Shown here piece after piece: positions 40,413 through 51,956 of a stretch of DNA of 64,000 bases. The stretch's first letter is position 1, and every line of letters begins with the position of its first letter. Source of the DNA: Sophora flavescens (lineage: Eukaryota; Streptophyta; Magnoliopsida; Fabales; Fabaceae); the NCBI GenBank assembly GCA_030762895.1, contig CM061062.1, positions 287,800,397 to 287,864,396 of the forward strand, written 5' to 3'. Both the position numbers and the translations under genes were made by a program. Under the pieces are notes generated by a model. That model worked only from the letters and a program-made list of their open reading frames with translations. It did not search any database and had not been told where the DNA came from.

Positions 40413-40862
40413 TCAATGCCACTCGTAGCAGCGATCATATACTTTGGTATCCTTATTGAACATACATGGACGATCTTTTTGTATGCTCCAGCGACAATGC
40501 TCACTACATAATTTATGATCTCTTTGATCATCGTAAATGTCAAACCAGTGCAATTTACCTTCCCATGTCATGCCGCAGAAGAACAATGTAGTTCCTATAA
40601 TGTTAGGCCTAAATTTAAACTCGTACTCAGCATTGTAGGTAATATTATGAACACCAAGGTCATCTTCTCTGGATTTACAATGAACTTGTAAAAGAATACC
40701 ATTTCCCAAGTCATTCCTAATGTGAACATGACGCGGAAAAAGACTAACTTGAAAAAGTTTAACTTGGTTATCGAAGAGTGATCCCTCACTTACAACCACA
40801 AGAGAGGCAAGTAAAAATATGAGTAACAAGAAGATACGTTTGCTAGGTTGAACCATCTTCAT
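40413..40862 (-). CDS. S1-family secreted protein (S-protein homologue)
   Basis: A 149-residue intronless gene, ATG at 40862 (a TTG further upstream would extend it but is less likely). Residues about 8-27 form a hydrophobic signal peptide (RIFLLLIFLLASLVVVSEG), so the product is secreted. The mature part is the plant self-incompatibility S1 domain: VHIRNDLGNGILLQVHCKS (46-64), EYEFKFRPN (79-87), FFCGMTWEGKLHWFDIYDD (94-112) and six Cys (62, 96, 119, 123, 133, 145). One N-glycosylation site lies at Asn73. In poppy the family founder is the stigma determinant of self-incompatibility; most homologues have unknown, often reproductive, roles. A TATA box lies about 65 bases upstream. It is the only intact host gene in the window and has a broken paralogue at 3235-3465. 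Confidence 0.92.
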   Translation of the reverse strand: MKMVQPSKRIFLLLIFLLASLVVVSEGSLFDNQVKLFQVSLFPRHVHIRNDLGNGILLQVHCKSREDDLGVHNITYNAEYEFKFRPNIIGTTLFFCGMTWEGKLHWFDIYDDQRDHKLCSEHCRWSIQKDRPCMFNKDTKVYDRCYEWH

Positions 40863-40922
40863 TCCTTCAAAGTGAAAATAAGCTTTGGCCAATATTGGTT
40901 ATTTGTGTGCAGTATTATGGCC

Positions 40923-40930
40923 TATTTATA
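40923..40930 (-). promoter_or_regulatory. TATA box of the S1-family gene
   Basis: The minus strand reads TATATAAATAGGCC, about 65 bases before the ATG. The same sequence is conserved at 3533-3540 upstream of the pseudogene. The TIR element at 40950-41617 begins about 20 bases further upstream. Confidence 0.75.
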
Positions 40931-40949
40931 TAATGAATATAGAGATAGA

Positions 40950-41617
40950 TTTATGATTTGTTTGATTGTGAGAAGAAAATGAGAAGAGAGAAAAATGTGA
41001 GAAAGATTACGAGGCTAGAGAAAATGGTAAGAAATAGAATATATTTGATAAGTTGTTTGGTATGAGAGAAATAGAAGAGAAATAGAGGAGAAAGAAGTTT
41101 GTTCTCTCTCCCTATTGTTTGGTTGGATAAAATGTGAGAATAAAAAATGTAATTGTTTTTAAAAAGACAAAAATACCCTCAACCAAAAAAACAATATACA
41201 AATATTTTAATTTTATTAAATAAGTTGATTTGAATAATCAAATAATTTAAAATAATTTAGTTGATTTAAGATATTTTAACTAATAAATTTATTATTTTAA
41301 TATAAATATTTTATTAATTTCAATTTATTTCAATTAAATAAATGATTAATTTTATTCATTTTTTTTAAATTTATTAATTAATCGAATGAGAACCCAAAAG
41401 AAAGGGTACAAAAGTCATTTAACATGAAACATTATTTCCCTCTTTCATTTTCTTCTCATCCCTTGGGGATAGAGAAAATTTTGAGGCGGGTCCCACCAAC
41501 TTTGTTATCTCAACCCTGTTTCTCTCTCCCACAAAACAAGAGAAAATACATTTTTCCTCATTTTTCTCTTCTGGTTTTCTCGTTTCCCATTTTCTACTCT
41601 AACAAACAAATCATAAA
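40950..41617. mobile_element. TIR (MITE-like) element in the S1-family promoter
   Basis: Perfect 15-base inverted ends TTTATGATTTGTTTG (40950-40964) and CAAACAAATCATAAA (41603-41617). Subterminal regions are rich in GAGAAAATG-like repeats and their complement. No transposase ORF. The duplicated locus at 3541-3663 lacks it, so it inserted after the duplication. The target duplication is short and cannot be fixed (TA or a longer AT-rich sequence). Confidence 0.75.
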
Positions 41618-42181
41618 TGATATTAACTAAATGTAAATATTTTCTTTTTTATAAATGAAGCAATTAAGAAATTTTATTAATTGATGAGAATGCATGAATT
41701 CTATAGTCATAAGACTTTAAACAAGTCTTGAAAATATGAGATTTTAGTTTCCAATATTTGAAATGTGTGATCATTAATGTCAAAAAAGAAAGAAAGAGAG
41801 AAAGATAGAAAAAGAGAAGATACATTGACCATATTAATGTATCAATGGAAGTTGCACCAACTTCATTATATGTTTTCGGATTTGAATTCCCGCATTCACA
41901 CATTCATGAAGTCACAAAATACACCATTGGATCAACATTGTTTTAATTTTAATTTTTTTTATGCACACTCAAATGAATCTAATAGTCTATATCAGTGAAT
42001 GGGTGAATGTGTGAAAATAATGAATGCATAGAATCCAAATCCGTTTCCTTGCCATGTTCCTTGAGGAACGCAACAACATCCCTATCATTTTCCACTTCCA
42101 ATAGTTATGGGTGCATTTGTTAAAGATTATTTGAATAAAAAATCACTTTTTTTTAAGTAAAAAATCATTTTTAACGAGTTT
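41618..42181. other. Upstream region of the S1 gene with a small inverted repeat
   Basis: 41640-41707 continues the block duplicated at 3620-3663 and 6357-6397. A loose inverted repeat (41876-41912 against 42002-42046, sharing CGGATTTG.ATTC and ATTCACACATTCA) could be a small MITE. No gene is visible. Confidence 0.45.
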
Positions 42182-43678
42182 TGAAGTTGACACGGGGAAA
42201 CACAAGAAGGAGGGTTGAATTGTGTTTCTTAACAGATTTTCGAAAAAAGCATTTTCTCAAACACTTTTGCAAGCAGATTAAAATAAACAGCACACAAACA
42301 GGAAAATGTATTTGAAGAGTTAACAAACTCGGATTCAAAACCCCACAGTTAGTATAACCAAGAACTGTAAAAGATAAGGGTTAGAGGAATCACACAAGTA
42401 TTTTATCTTGGTTCACTCTCTTCCAACCAAGAGCTACGTTCAGTCCCTTCTACCTGAAGGTTTTATCCACTATTCTCCAAATAGGTTACAAGTATTCAAC
42501 ACCTCTTTAGGCTACAAGTATTATTTCTCTACCAAGCCTCTTCAGGCTCTAACTCTAACAAAGAGATTAACTGATTTGATATAAGAACTCACTATGTGTG
42601 AGGAATTTAAAGATTAAGATCAACAATGTTTACAAATTCAATAGAGTTTTTGCATTTATGATATCAGAGCTTGTATGTGTCAATGCTTATGTCTCTGCGT
42701 ATGTATGTCTCTTTTCTTCTTGAAATTTTTCAAGTATATATAGCTGAAGTGCTTCTCTGTCTTGATCTTCTTCAACGGTCTTCAAATTGTATCCGTTTAG
42801 ACATAACATTAAATGCTTGGATCCGTTAAGACTGATAACTTGACATGCTTCTTGGAGAGGTGCTTTTGATTATCAGAGGAATGTTCAAAGTAGAGCTGAC
42901 ACTTCTCTGTTGTACCAAATGTTGCTTTCTGACTTTCCATCTTTGTACTTGACTTGATCTTTACAACAATGTAGTTGACAGAGTACCAAGGTTTATACTT
43001 TCGATGGTACGAAGTTCTTTTATCCAAGAGATAAAGATTTTAAACAATAGAAGCAGCAAGGGTAAAAAGGCATATATTCTTTGAATTAAATAAGCAATCA
43101 TTTGAAATAAATATACTTAAGCTTAGAAGGGTTCACGTTTTAAAACTAGTGGACGCGCAAGTCTTTGTGCGTGCAAGATTAACTTATCAGTGAGATGGCT
43201 AGTCTACTGATAATGCGTCTACAGACTTTTCGTCTAGTTCCGAGAGTTTGGGCGTGCTATACTTAAGAGCTCGTCTACTGACATGGCGTTTAGTGAGACT
43301 GCTCCATCTATCAAGCCTTTGGACTTGTTATATTTCAAGGTCTCATCTACTTGATGTTTTCTTTAGACTTAGTAACGTGTCTTCCTAAGTTAATTTTAAG
43401 GCCTCGTCTATTCTTATTTTAACGATCTCGTCTACCATAAAGCTAAAGACTCATAATTTTACCAAGAGTTGTAAACTGGTCTAGAGGATTGAAATAAAAT
43501 CTGATAGATTCCATACTTTAATTTTAAGTTCCTCTGACTCGTATAAATTAAATAGTCCCTGCATACTTATAACAAACAAGTTAGATCTGTGACAACACTT
43601 TGTCATACAAATTTAACCTTTTTGTTAACATCAAAACTTAAGAGATTATTTAAATCCAAAACCACTTTGGTTCTAACA
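42182..43678 (-). repeat. 3' LTR of the SIRE-type element
   Basis: Plus-strand limits TGAAGTTGACACGGGG...TTGGTTCTAACA. About 1497 bp, very similar to 53019-54500. Confidence 0.92.
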
Positions 43679-43934
43679 ATCTCCCCCTTTTTGATGATGA
43701 CAAAAACCAATTAAATTTTAGTGAGCAAAGTCTAAGAGAACTACAGAGCTCCCCCTAAGACAAAACATTCAAACTTTAAAGAGTAAAACAAATAAGCAGC
43801 AACACATATCGGTTTTAACTTATTAGATCAGTCAGGTCGTATTCAAAAAACATAGTATCAGAGCTAAACACTTTATCAGAGCTTATAAGTCCAATTAAAG
43901 AGATATATCAAAGATAGCAATAGGCAATAAAGTA

Positions 43935-45172
43935 TCAGACCATATAAAGCAGAATTATGCAATAAAACAGTATGCATGTGAAAACAGATATGTATGTCCA
44001 AAATCTTGCTATGATTTCTTCTTCAACTATGATTTCTTCTTCAGTATGCTCAGAAGGAGGAGATGGTGGTGGTGATGAAGCAAGAGTGAGTACAGGAGGA
44101 GGCAGCTCTTTAGCCCAGTGGACATGGTCTTCTTCATACACAGGACTTATGACCGGAATACCAAGAGTATCCTGGTGAATGAAGAATCTGACATTCGAGA
44201 GTCCACATTTGCCTCTAACTTTAGGAATACTTCTCTTCTCTTGTTCATTCAATCCAGAAGATGAAGCTTCCTTACCACAAGTCACCATGTGATTTGACCA
44301 AATAGCAACTGCAAAATCTTCATCTATGTCTTCAACTGGCTTTGACAACCAGAAATCAATCATATTCTGATCAATAAATTCAACGGTATCATGATTGATC
44401 ATGCATGAATTGTCTTCTGGTTTCTTTGCAGTGCTCCTTTGCTTCTTCAGATCCTTATCTTTGTTCAAGTCTATCATAGGTAGTCTTGGAGCAATCATGT
44501 AAGATCCGACACCAAACTTTGTCTCCTTCTTGGTATGAAACAACCATGTTGGAGGGACGAAGTTTGTAGCTCTAACATATCTTGGCAGCTCAAATTCATT
44601 TTGCATAAAAGCATATAAGAGGTGGTCCACAATACTAACAACTTTGCCATAAACACTTGGATACCTGAAGGTTACCCAAGACGTGTCTTTGTCCAGAATG
44701 AATTTTGATCTTCCTTCAGTTCTTGACCTCTTGTGCACAATTGTTAGAGCTTTGGCTTTGCTAGGGTCAGTAGACCAAACAGGTATGATGTGCCGGTTGA
44801 CACCATTTGTGAAAGGTTTGAAAGGATGGGATTTGATGAGGTTTGGGTAGATTTTTCTAGGTGGAAATTTTTGTAGTGGAAGGTGAGTAAGGGAAGGTCC
44901 AATGTGGTTGTGCAGAGTGGATGGAAGAGGATTGTTGTTGTTTGGCACATAGGGAATGGGTACATGCCATGGGGTGTAGGTAGATTCAGGTTCATATTCA
45001 TATTCAGGCAGGGGATAGAAAGGTCTGGTTGACTCAGGTTCAGGTTCATGTTTGATATAGAGTATTTTCCAATCTCTTTTGACTTTGGTCCAGCTTTTAG
45101 CTTTGCCATCATAGAGAACTGAAGGGTTAGTGTGAGGGAATTTGGTTCTTGGAATTTTGGGGAATGGGGCAT
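43935..45172 (-). pseudogene. SIRE-type env-like ORF, C-terminal part with membrane span
   Basis: The frame 43935-44948 (337 codons) contains FVPPTWLFHTKKETKFGVGSY, a Pro-rich segment (PPPVLTLASSPPPSPPSEH), a Glu-rich stretch and, at the very end, a hydrophobic helix (YISVFTCILFYCIILLYMV) that could be a membrane anchor. A further open piece 44744-45172 upstream belongs in another frame, so a frameshift lies near 44900. A Pro-rich stalk followed by a C-terminal anchor is what led others to call such proteins env-like; function is unknown. Confidence 0.6.
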
Positions 45173-45351
45173 CAGGGTTAATCCCTACATCATCTGGTTG
45201 ATTGAACCAGGGATCATCTACAGGTATTATGGGTTGGAAATATGGTCTGTTTGGTGAGATTTGTACAGGTGAGTAGATAGATGAGACTGTTTGTGGTGAA
45301 GAGGTTTGTGGTGATGGTAGTGTGTGAATGTATACAGACTCAGGTGCAACA

Positions 45352-46650
45352 TGTTGTTCTCATAAATGAGATGTGCAAGTGTACACAGTCAAACAAGTAA
45401 TAAAGAGTGAATAAATATCATTCTCACGAGGATTTAAATGTATTGAATATAAATTCTAGAATTAACCTTCCCTATTTAGCTTAACAAAATAAAACGTAAC
45501 TTTAAGCATGTAAATTAAATGGAGTAATTGTGTATCAGAACAGTAAGTAATAAATGCAAGGAATTAATAGAAACAATAAATGGGTGCTTAGAACAGAGAT
45601 GGAAACAGCTAGGATTCTAATCCTTTGTAATCTTAACTTCAGGGTAATCGATGCTCCGGGATGCTATAGCATTTACTCCAGGAATTAAAGTTTGCTTTCC
45701 AGCAGTAAAACTGTGTTCATTAAATGCTTCTTATTCCTAAGTTCATATTATTTTCTCTCAGTTGTCAGATAAGTGCATCCAATTACTTAAAGACTTGAAG
45801 GCTATTCCTAGCTCATTCAACACAATTAATTTTCCAATTAATTGTTCTATATTTATCTTCTAAACAAGTCCACTAGTTAAGTTTTTCCAAACCCAACTAG
45901 CTAGTCTTCCAAATTAGTTGATCAGCCTAAAATGAAATTAAGCTTTCAAACAGAGAAGAAGAAAATGAATAACATCCATTTGCATAAATCATCTTTAAGT
46001 ATCAATTACAAATTCATAGAGTCCTAGCTAAGAGAATTTAGCTCATAATGAGCTTAAAGACAAAACCAGTAAAAGAAATGGAAAATAAAGACATAATGCG
46101 TAAATTAATTACAGAGAGGACTATGAGATGACGACTGCTACAGTACCAGGTGACCTAAAAGCAAGGTCCTAATCCTATTTGTACTAGCTCCCAAAAGTAG
46201 GGTTACACTCTCTCTCTTGCCTCACTTTTTGGGCTTACAAAAATTCAAAGAATGAAATAGTCTTTGGCCCAAATCCCAAGTACAACTAGATGAAGGTTGC
46301 ATTTCTCTCTCCTCGTTGTGGGACGTCCTACAGGTTCTTTGTCATTTACTGAGGGTCAGCTGAGCTGGCAAATCTTTGGTTTTGTAGTGATTCTATTCCC
46401 AGATGCTGCAGCATTCCATAACATTCCAGAGCAACTCCTACAGTTATTTCTTTTCTAATTCCTGCTCACAACTCAAACAACCCTTCAGTAAAAACAATTA
46501 AGATTTCACATCTTTTTCAGCATTTTAACAATTCAACACATATATTTACTAATTAAGGCAAAACTTGAATTTCTTTTCCTAAATTGATCAAAACAAGAAC
46601 AATGATAAAGTTAAAAGGATAGTAATAACTCTTATTTCTAAGAGTTATCA
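45352..46650 (-). mobile_element. Solo gypsy (Athila/Tat-like) LTR nested in the SIRE env-like region
   Basis: A 1299-bp LTR with plus-strand limits TGTTGTTCTCATAAATGAG...AAGAGTTATCA and a perfect CAACA duplication (45347-45351, 46651-46655). Its left end contains GTGTACAC..TCAAACAAGTAATAA and CTCACGAGGA, like the end of the Athila LTRs at 14171 and 22657. No internal region remains. Confidence 0.9.
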
Positions 46651-46808
46651 CAACACCAACATCATTCCTATTTTCCAAGCTTTCTACTAAGGCATCTACT
46701 GCTAATTGAACATGATCATTAGCAGGGATGTTTACCTCAGAAGACTTGAAAGTCTTGACTTTTCTGAGGTTGCCTTCTCCTTGTTGGAATAGCAGCAACA
46801 GCAATAGT

Positions 46809-47861
46809 TTATTGTTTCTTCAACACCTCACTAATGGGGACACTGTCCTCATCATCTTCATCTTCATTATAGGACATGACTATATTCCTTGACATTTTCT
46901 GAGATGGAGCAGGTTGAGGGGAAACATCAGCTTGTTCCCTGATCACAATGCCAGTAGCAGGCTTTCTTGCAATTGGTTTCCTAATAGCAGTAGTCTTCCT
47001 TCTCACTGTTCTCTTCAGCCCTAGTACTTCAGCATTGTTCTGCTCATTCTGTTCCTCCTTGATCTTCATCATCTCTTATGTTTTAGCCAAAGCAGCAGTA
47101 GTGTATGTGCTGAGATTCATGTTGGCTATGTTCATCTTCCCAAAGTCAGCAGCAAACATTTCTTTCTCAGTTAGAATTCTTGCTTGCTCTTCAGGAGACT
47201 TGGTAGCAAGAGTGTCATAGATTCCTTGAGACTTGAAGATTTTTGACAGAAGGTAACATTATGGAATTGCAGAGATATTCTTCTTATGAACAACAACATC
47301 CCTGAATCTTCCATAGAGAATTCTGGGCAGGTTGATTTTATTCTCAGTGATGAGATGGCAGAGAAAAAACTTGTGGAGAGCTGACAAGTTGTCCCTAGAC
47401 CCAGTTTTGTGCAAAACAACCTTGTTCAATAACTGATGAAGAATGCGAACCTCATCCTTCATCTCCACTAACTTCCAGTAATGAGTTCTCACAGTATCTT
47501 CTTTCATCAGGAAAGCAGCTACTACCTCAGAACCACCAAGGTTCGTCTCCCAAGTATCAGTAAAAAGCACTCCTTCTTGAGCGCAGTTGATAGCATCAGA
47601 GATGGTCTTTTTAGAGACCACTATTCTTTTTACAAGTACCTCATCAGAAATCTCAGTAATTGTTACATGAAGGTTTCTCCATAAATCCCTAATTAGGTTA
47701 GGGTAGATAGAGACTTTTTCCATGAAGAGTCCTCCCCAACCAGCAACATTGATGTTCTTACTCACATCTAAGTTATATTCTTGCTAAATTCCATAGTTGA
47801 AGTGGTGCTCAGTAGCAAGGTTTAGCTTGTCCACATTGAAAGCAACAGAAGAGAAAGCCAT
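46809..47861 (-). pseudogene. SIRE-type env-like ORF, N-terminal part
   Basis: Downstream of RNase H, ATG 47861 opens MAFSSVAFNVDKLNLATEH; TAG at about 47786 interrupts it, and the frame continues from 47765 with NINVAGWGGLFMEKVSIYP to 47259. A later open piece (46809-47072) is basic and Ala/Arg-rich with an acidic end. Position and start are those of the env-like gene of SIRE elements, whose product is unproven. The region is further interrupted by the solo LTR at 45352-46650. Confidence 0.65.
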
Positions 47862-48303
47862 TTTTGAAGGTTTGAGAGCTAGGGTTTTGGAAGCAAGAAA
47901 ACAGAGTACAGGAGAGTTCAAAGAGAGAAGATTGTGAAAGGTTTTTCAGTGGGAAAAAAGTATTACTTAAAAAGGTTTCGAATTTGAAGAGTTTTCCCAA
48001 AGAAAATAAAAAATTAAAACTTGTGAGAAAAGGAGTAATGATTACTGATGCGGCGCAGGTTTTTGAAATCGTAAAAAGCTATTGATGGGATTGATGGAAG
48101 TAACTGACTCAGCATAAGGATATTATTAAATATGTCTTGGACATTAATTAATACAAATATAATAATAGATAGCATAGACGAGTATGATAAAACTATGTAA
48201 ACAGTCAATGGACGCAATGCCTATTGGAAGCACATGTAAAATGCGTTTGACGCATTTGAGAAATAGACGCACATGCAATAGACGCACAATCAATCCACAC
48301 AAA

Positions 48304-49628
48304 TCATATTAAGATGTTTTCTAATAAATATGAATTTGTCCTCTGCAAGAGGTTTAGTGAAGATATCTTCCCATTGATGGTCAGTATCCATAAATTGTAT
48401 ATCAATAATTCCTTTTTGCACATATCTCTAATAAAGTGATGTTTAATCTCTATATGCTTAGCCCTTGAATACAATATTGGATTCTTAGATAGATTTATAG
48501 CAGCAGTATTATCACACATAAGTGGAATACTACTTACAAACACATTGTAGTCCTCCAATTGATGTTTGATCCATAGAAGTTTTGAGCAGCAACTAGCAGC
48601 TGACATATACTCAGCTTCAGCAGTTGATAAGGCAATAGTACTTTGTCTTTTGCTTGACACTGATACTTTTTCTTTCTATTCTATCTCTAGCATAGTCAGC
48701 ATCACAAAAACCAACTAATCTGTAATCACCATTTTTATTAAAGCACGAACCCAGATTAGTAGTGCCTTTTAAATATCTAAATATTCTTTTAACTGCTGAT
48801 AAATGAGATTCTCATGGATCAGACTGAAATCGAGCACATAAGCATACACTGAACATAATATCAGAGATGCATAGGGGTGTTCATAGACTTGCAATCATCC
48901 ATCTTGAATTTCTTTAACAATTCCTTTGTATACTTAGTTTAATGGATGTACACCTCATCCACTGTTTGCTTAACTTGATGTCCATGAAAGAACTTGAGTT
49001 CTCCCATCATGCTCATTTCAAACTCTTTCTGCATAATCTTAGAGAATTCTTTACATAGAGATTCATTATTAGCACCAAAGATTATGTCATCAACATAAAT
49101 TTGAACAATAATGAAACTAAACTTATTGGATTTTCTAAATAATGTTGTATCAACCTTTCCTCTACTAAATCCACTGTCCATTAAGAATGAACTTAACCTT
49201 TCATACCAAGCTCTAGGAGCTTGTTTAAGGCCATATAAAGCTTTCTTTAGCTTATATATGTGTTCAGGTTGGGTTTCACTTTCAAAACCCGGAGGTTGCA
49301 TAACATATACTTCCTCACTAATAACACAATTTAGAAAGGCATTTTTTACATCCATTTGATATAGCATTATACTATGATGTGCAACAAATGATAATAAGAT
49401 GTGAATTGCCTCTAATCCAGCAACTGGTACAAAAGTTTTAGTGTAGTCTATACCTTCTTCTTGAGAATAACCTTGTGCAATAAGTCTGGCTTTATTTCTT
49501 ATCACCTTACCATTTTCATCAAGCTTGTTTCTGTAAACCCATTTGGTTACAATAACTGATATGTCTTTTGGTAAAGGCACAAGAGTCCACACTTCACTTC
49601 TCTCAAATTGGTTCAGTTCTTCTTGCAT
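48304..49628 (-). pseudogene. SIRE-type reverse transcriptase and RNase H
   Basis: RT in an open frame 48939-49628: NQFERSEVWTLVPLPKD, RLIAQGYSQEEGIDYTKTF, YQMDVKNAFLNCVISEEVYV, YGLKQAPRAWYERLSSFL, IYVDDIIFGANN. A degenerate stretch 48661-48938 follows. RNase H at 48304-48660 has STIALSTAEAEYMSAASCC and MCDNTAAINLSKNPILYSRA. Catalytic boxes are preserved, but the frame is broken between the two domains. Confidence 0.87.
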
Positions 49629-49902
49629 TGCAAGAATCCAACCCTCGTCCAGTAGAGCCTCGTCTATTGTCTTTGGTTCTAACTCAGACTAAGGCAGAAT
49701 CATCTTGCTCTCTGAATGTAGGTCTGGTTCTTAGCTTATCATTAGGAATCCCAATGATTTGATCTTTTGGATGATAATTCCTGAAGTACCAAGATCTCTG
49801 TTTTTCTTGTTGAGAAGTTGAAGTTTCTGACTCACGTTGTTGAAGGTCGTTCACTTGATCATCAGGTTTGACATTTGTTTGAATTTCAGAATCCTTGAGA
49901 TT

Positions 49903-50785
49903 CTAATCGGTATTAGCTTCATCAAGCTCTGATAATTTCTTATCAGGCTTCTTGTCATCAAACTTAACATGTATACAATCTTCTACTACCAGAGTTCTAG
50001 AATTATATACTCTAAAGCCTTTTGGTGATTTAGCATATCCTAACAGAATTCCATTATCTACTTTAGCATCAAACTTACCAAGTTGATCTTTAGTATTCAA
50101 TATATAACATTTACAACCAAAAGGATAAAAGTAAGATATGTTGGGTTTTCGTCCTTTCCACAATTCATAAGGAGTCTTATTCAAAATTGGTCTAATGTAT
50201 ATTCTGTTCTGAATGTAGCAAGCAGTATTAATAGTTTCAGCCCAGAAGTGTGTAGGGACAGAGTTATCATTGAGCATTGTTCTAGCCATCTCTTGAAGAG
50301 ATCCGTTCTTTCTCTCTACCACACCATTTTGCTGTGGTGTTCTATGTATTGAGAAGTTGTGAAGTATACCACTTTCTTCACAGAACTTATGAAATAACTC
50401 ATTTTCAAACTCTCCCCCATGGTCACTTCTGATTGAAGTGATACACATGCCTTTTTTCATTCTGTACACGTTTGCAGAATACAGAGAAGACCTTGAAAGA
50501 CTCATCCTCGTGAGCTAGGAACATAACCCATGTCCATCTAGTGTAGTCGTCTACTATGACTAGACCATATTTCTTTCCACTAACAGAGGCAGTCCTAGTT
50601 GGTCCAATCAAATCAAGGTGTAGTAACTCTAGTTGTCTATTGTTACTAACAACATTCTCAGATTCAAAGGAAACTTGGACTTGTTTTCCTTTTTGACATG
50701 TATCACAGAGAGCATCAAATTTGAACTTATGGTTTGGTAATCCTCTCACGAGGTTATGCTTATTTAGCTTTGAAATTAACTTCAA
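49903..50785 (-). pseudogene. SIRE-type integrase
   Basis: Two overlapping frames. 50423-50785 has the zinc region end CDTCQKGKQ and the core start LHLDLIGPTRTASVSGKKY and VIVDDYTRWTWV. 49903-50505 has SIRSDHGGEFENELFHKFC and TPQQNGVVERKNGSLQEMAR. One frameshift near 50470 separates them. The Asp-Asp-Glu residues remain. Confidence 0.85.
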
Positions 50786-50896
50786 CCTTGCATGACCTAG
50801 CCTTTTGTGCCAAATCCACTACTAATCTTCAATGGACACTAGACATGAGACACTTTGATTCGTAAGGTCCTCCAAGTCAATCTTATACAGATTGTT

Positions 50897-51301
50897 TTAC
50901 CTCTTAGCAGTGAATAAGAGTGATCCATCAGGTTTCTTGACATTACACATGTTATTATCAAAAGAAACAACAAATCCACTATCACACAATTGACTTATGC
51001 TTAGCAGACTGTGTTTTAAACCATTTACTAATAGAACATTATCAATGGAGGGAAAATGATGTTTACCAATTTTACCTACTCCAATGATCTTCCCTTTTTG
51101 ATTACCTCCAAAGGTAACCCAGCCACCATCCCTATGTTTAAGGTCTTGGAACATACCATTTCTCCCGTCATGTGACGTGAGCAACCATTGTCCAAGTACC
51201 AGGATGTGTGTTTCTTTCCTGTTGTGAAGCAAGTCTACAATAGGTACAATCTTATCTTCAGGTACCCAGATTGATTTGGGTCCTTTCTTATTAGTAGTCA
51301 C
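50897..51301 (-). pseudogene. SIRE-type protease region
   Basis: The active-site segment on the minus strand of about 51168-51206 encodes WYLDNGCSRHMTG, where copia proteases have D-S/T-G: the middle residue is Asn. The longest open frame here (50897-51301) reads through this place in a shifted frame and returns to protease sequence with NVLLVNGLKHSLLSISQL. The protease is therefore almost certainly inactive. Confidence 0.72.
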
Positions 51302-51956
51302 TAGACGAGAGCTTGTTTAGTATGCTTATGATGTATGCATCTAGATGTTATACGACCACTTTTTCCACACACTTTACAGTAAGTGTTGGACGAGCTCGGT
51401 TTAGTTTTAACATGCAGTGTTTGAGCTTTTGAGGTTCTACCATGCATATGTGGTTTTGACTTTTTATGAGATGTTTCATGCTTTTCTTTGTCATAGCCAA
51501 GGCCAGACTTATCATGAGGGGACCTAGAATACCTTAAAATTAAAATTAGTTTATCTGAGCCACCCACAAATTTAGATAGAGTGTTTGTCAGATATGTCAC
51601 ACCTTGTTTTAGTTTTGTAACTTCATAAGAGACAGTTGACTCACACTTGAGTTTGTCAGTTAGACTGACATTCTCTGATTTTTGTCATTTTCATTTACAA
51701 GACTTATTTTCTCCATGCAAACCCTATCAAATTCTTTAGATAGTTTGGAAAATTTCTTTTTGAGACTTCAATACTCATGAGACAAAATTGATGAGTTGTG
51801 CAATAATTCATCAAATGCATCTTGAAGAATGAAAAGGTTAGAATCCATTACCTCTACATCAGTGTATTCACTTTCTGATGATGTACCAGCCATGAGAGAG
51901 ATATTTGCCTCTTCCTATGCTTCATTTTCTTCATCAGATGAAGACAGATCCAGATC

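Noticed and set aside
41876..42046. A full MITE in the S1 upstream region
   Set aside because: The inverted repeat is imperfect and no target duplication is visible, so it is mentioned only as a loose inverted repeat.
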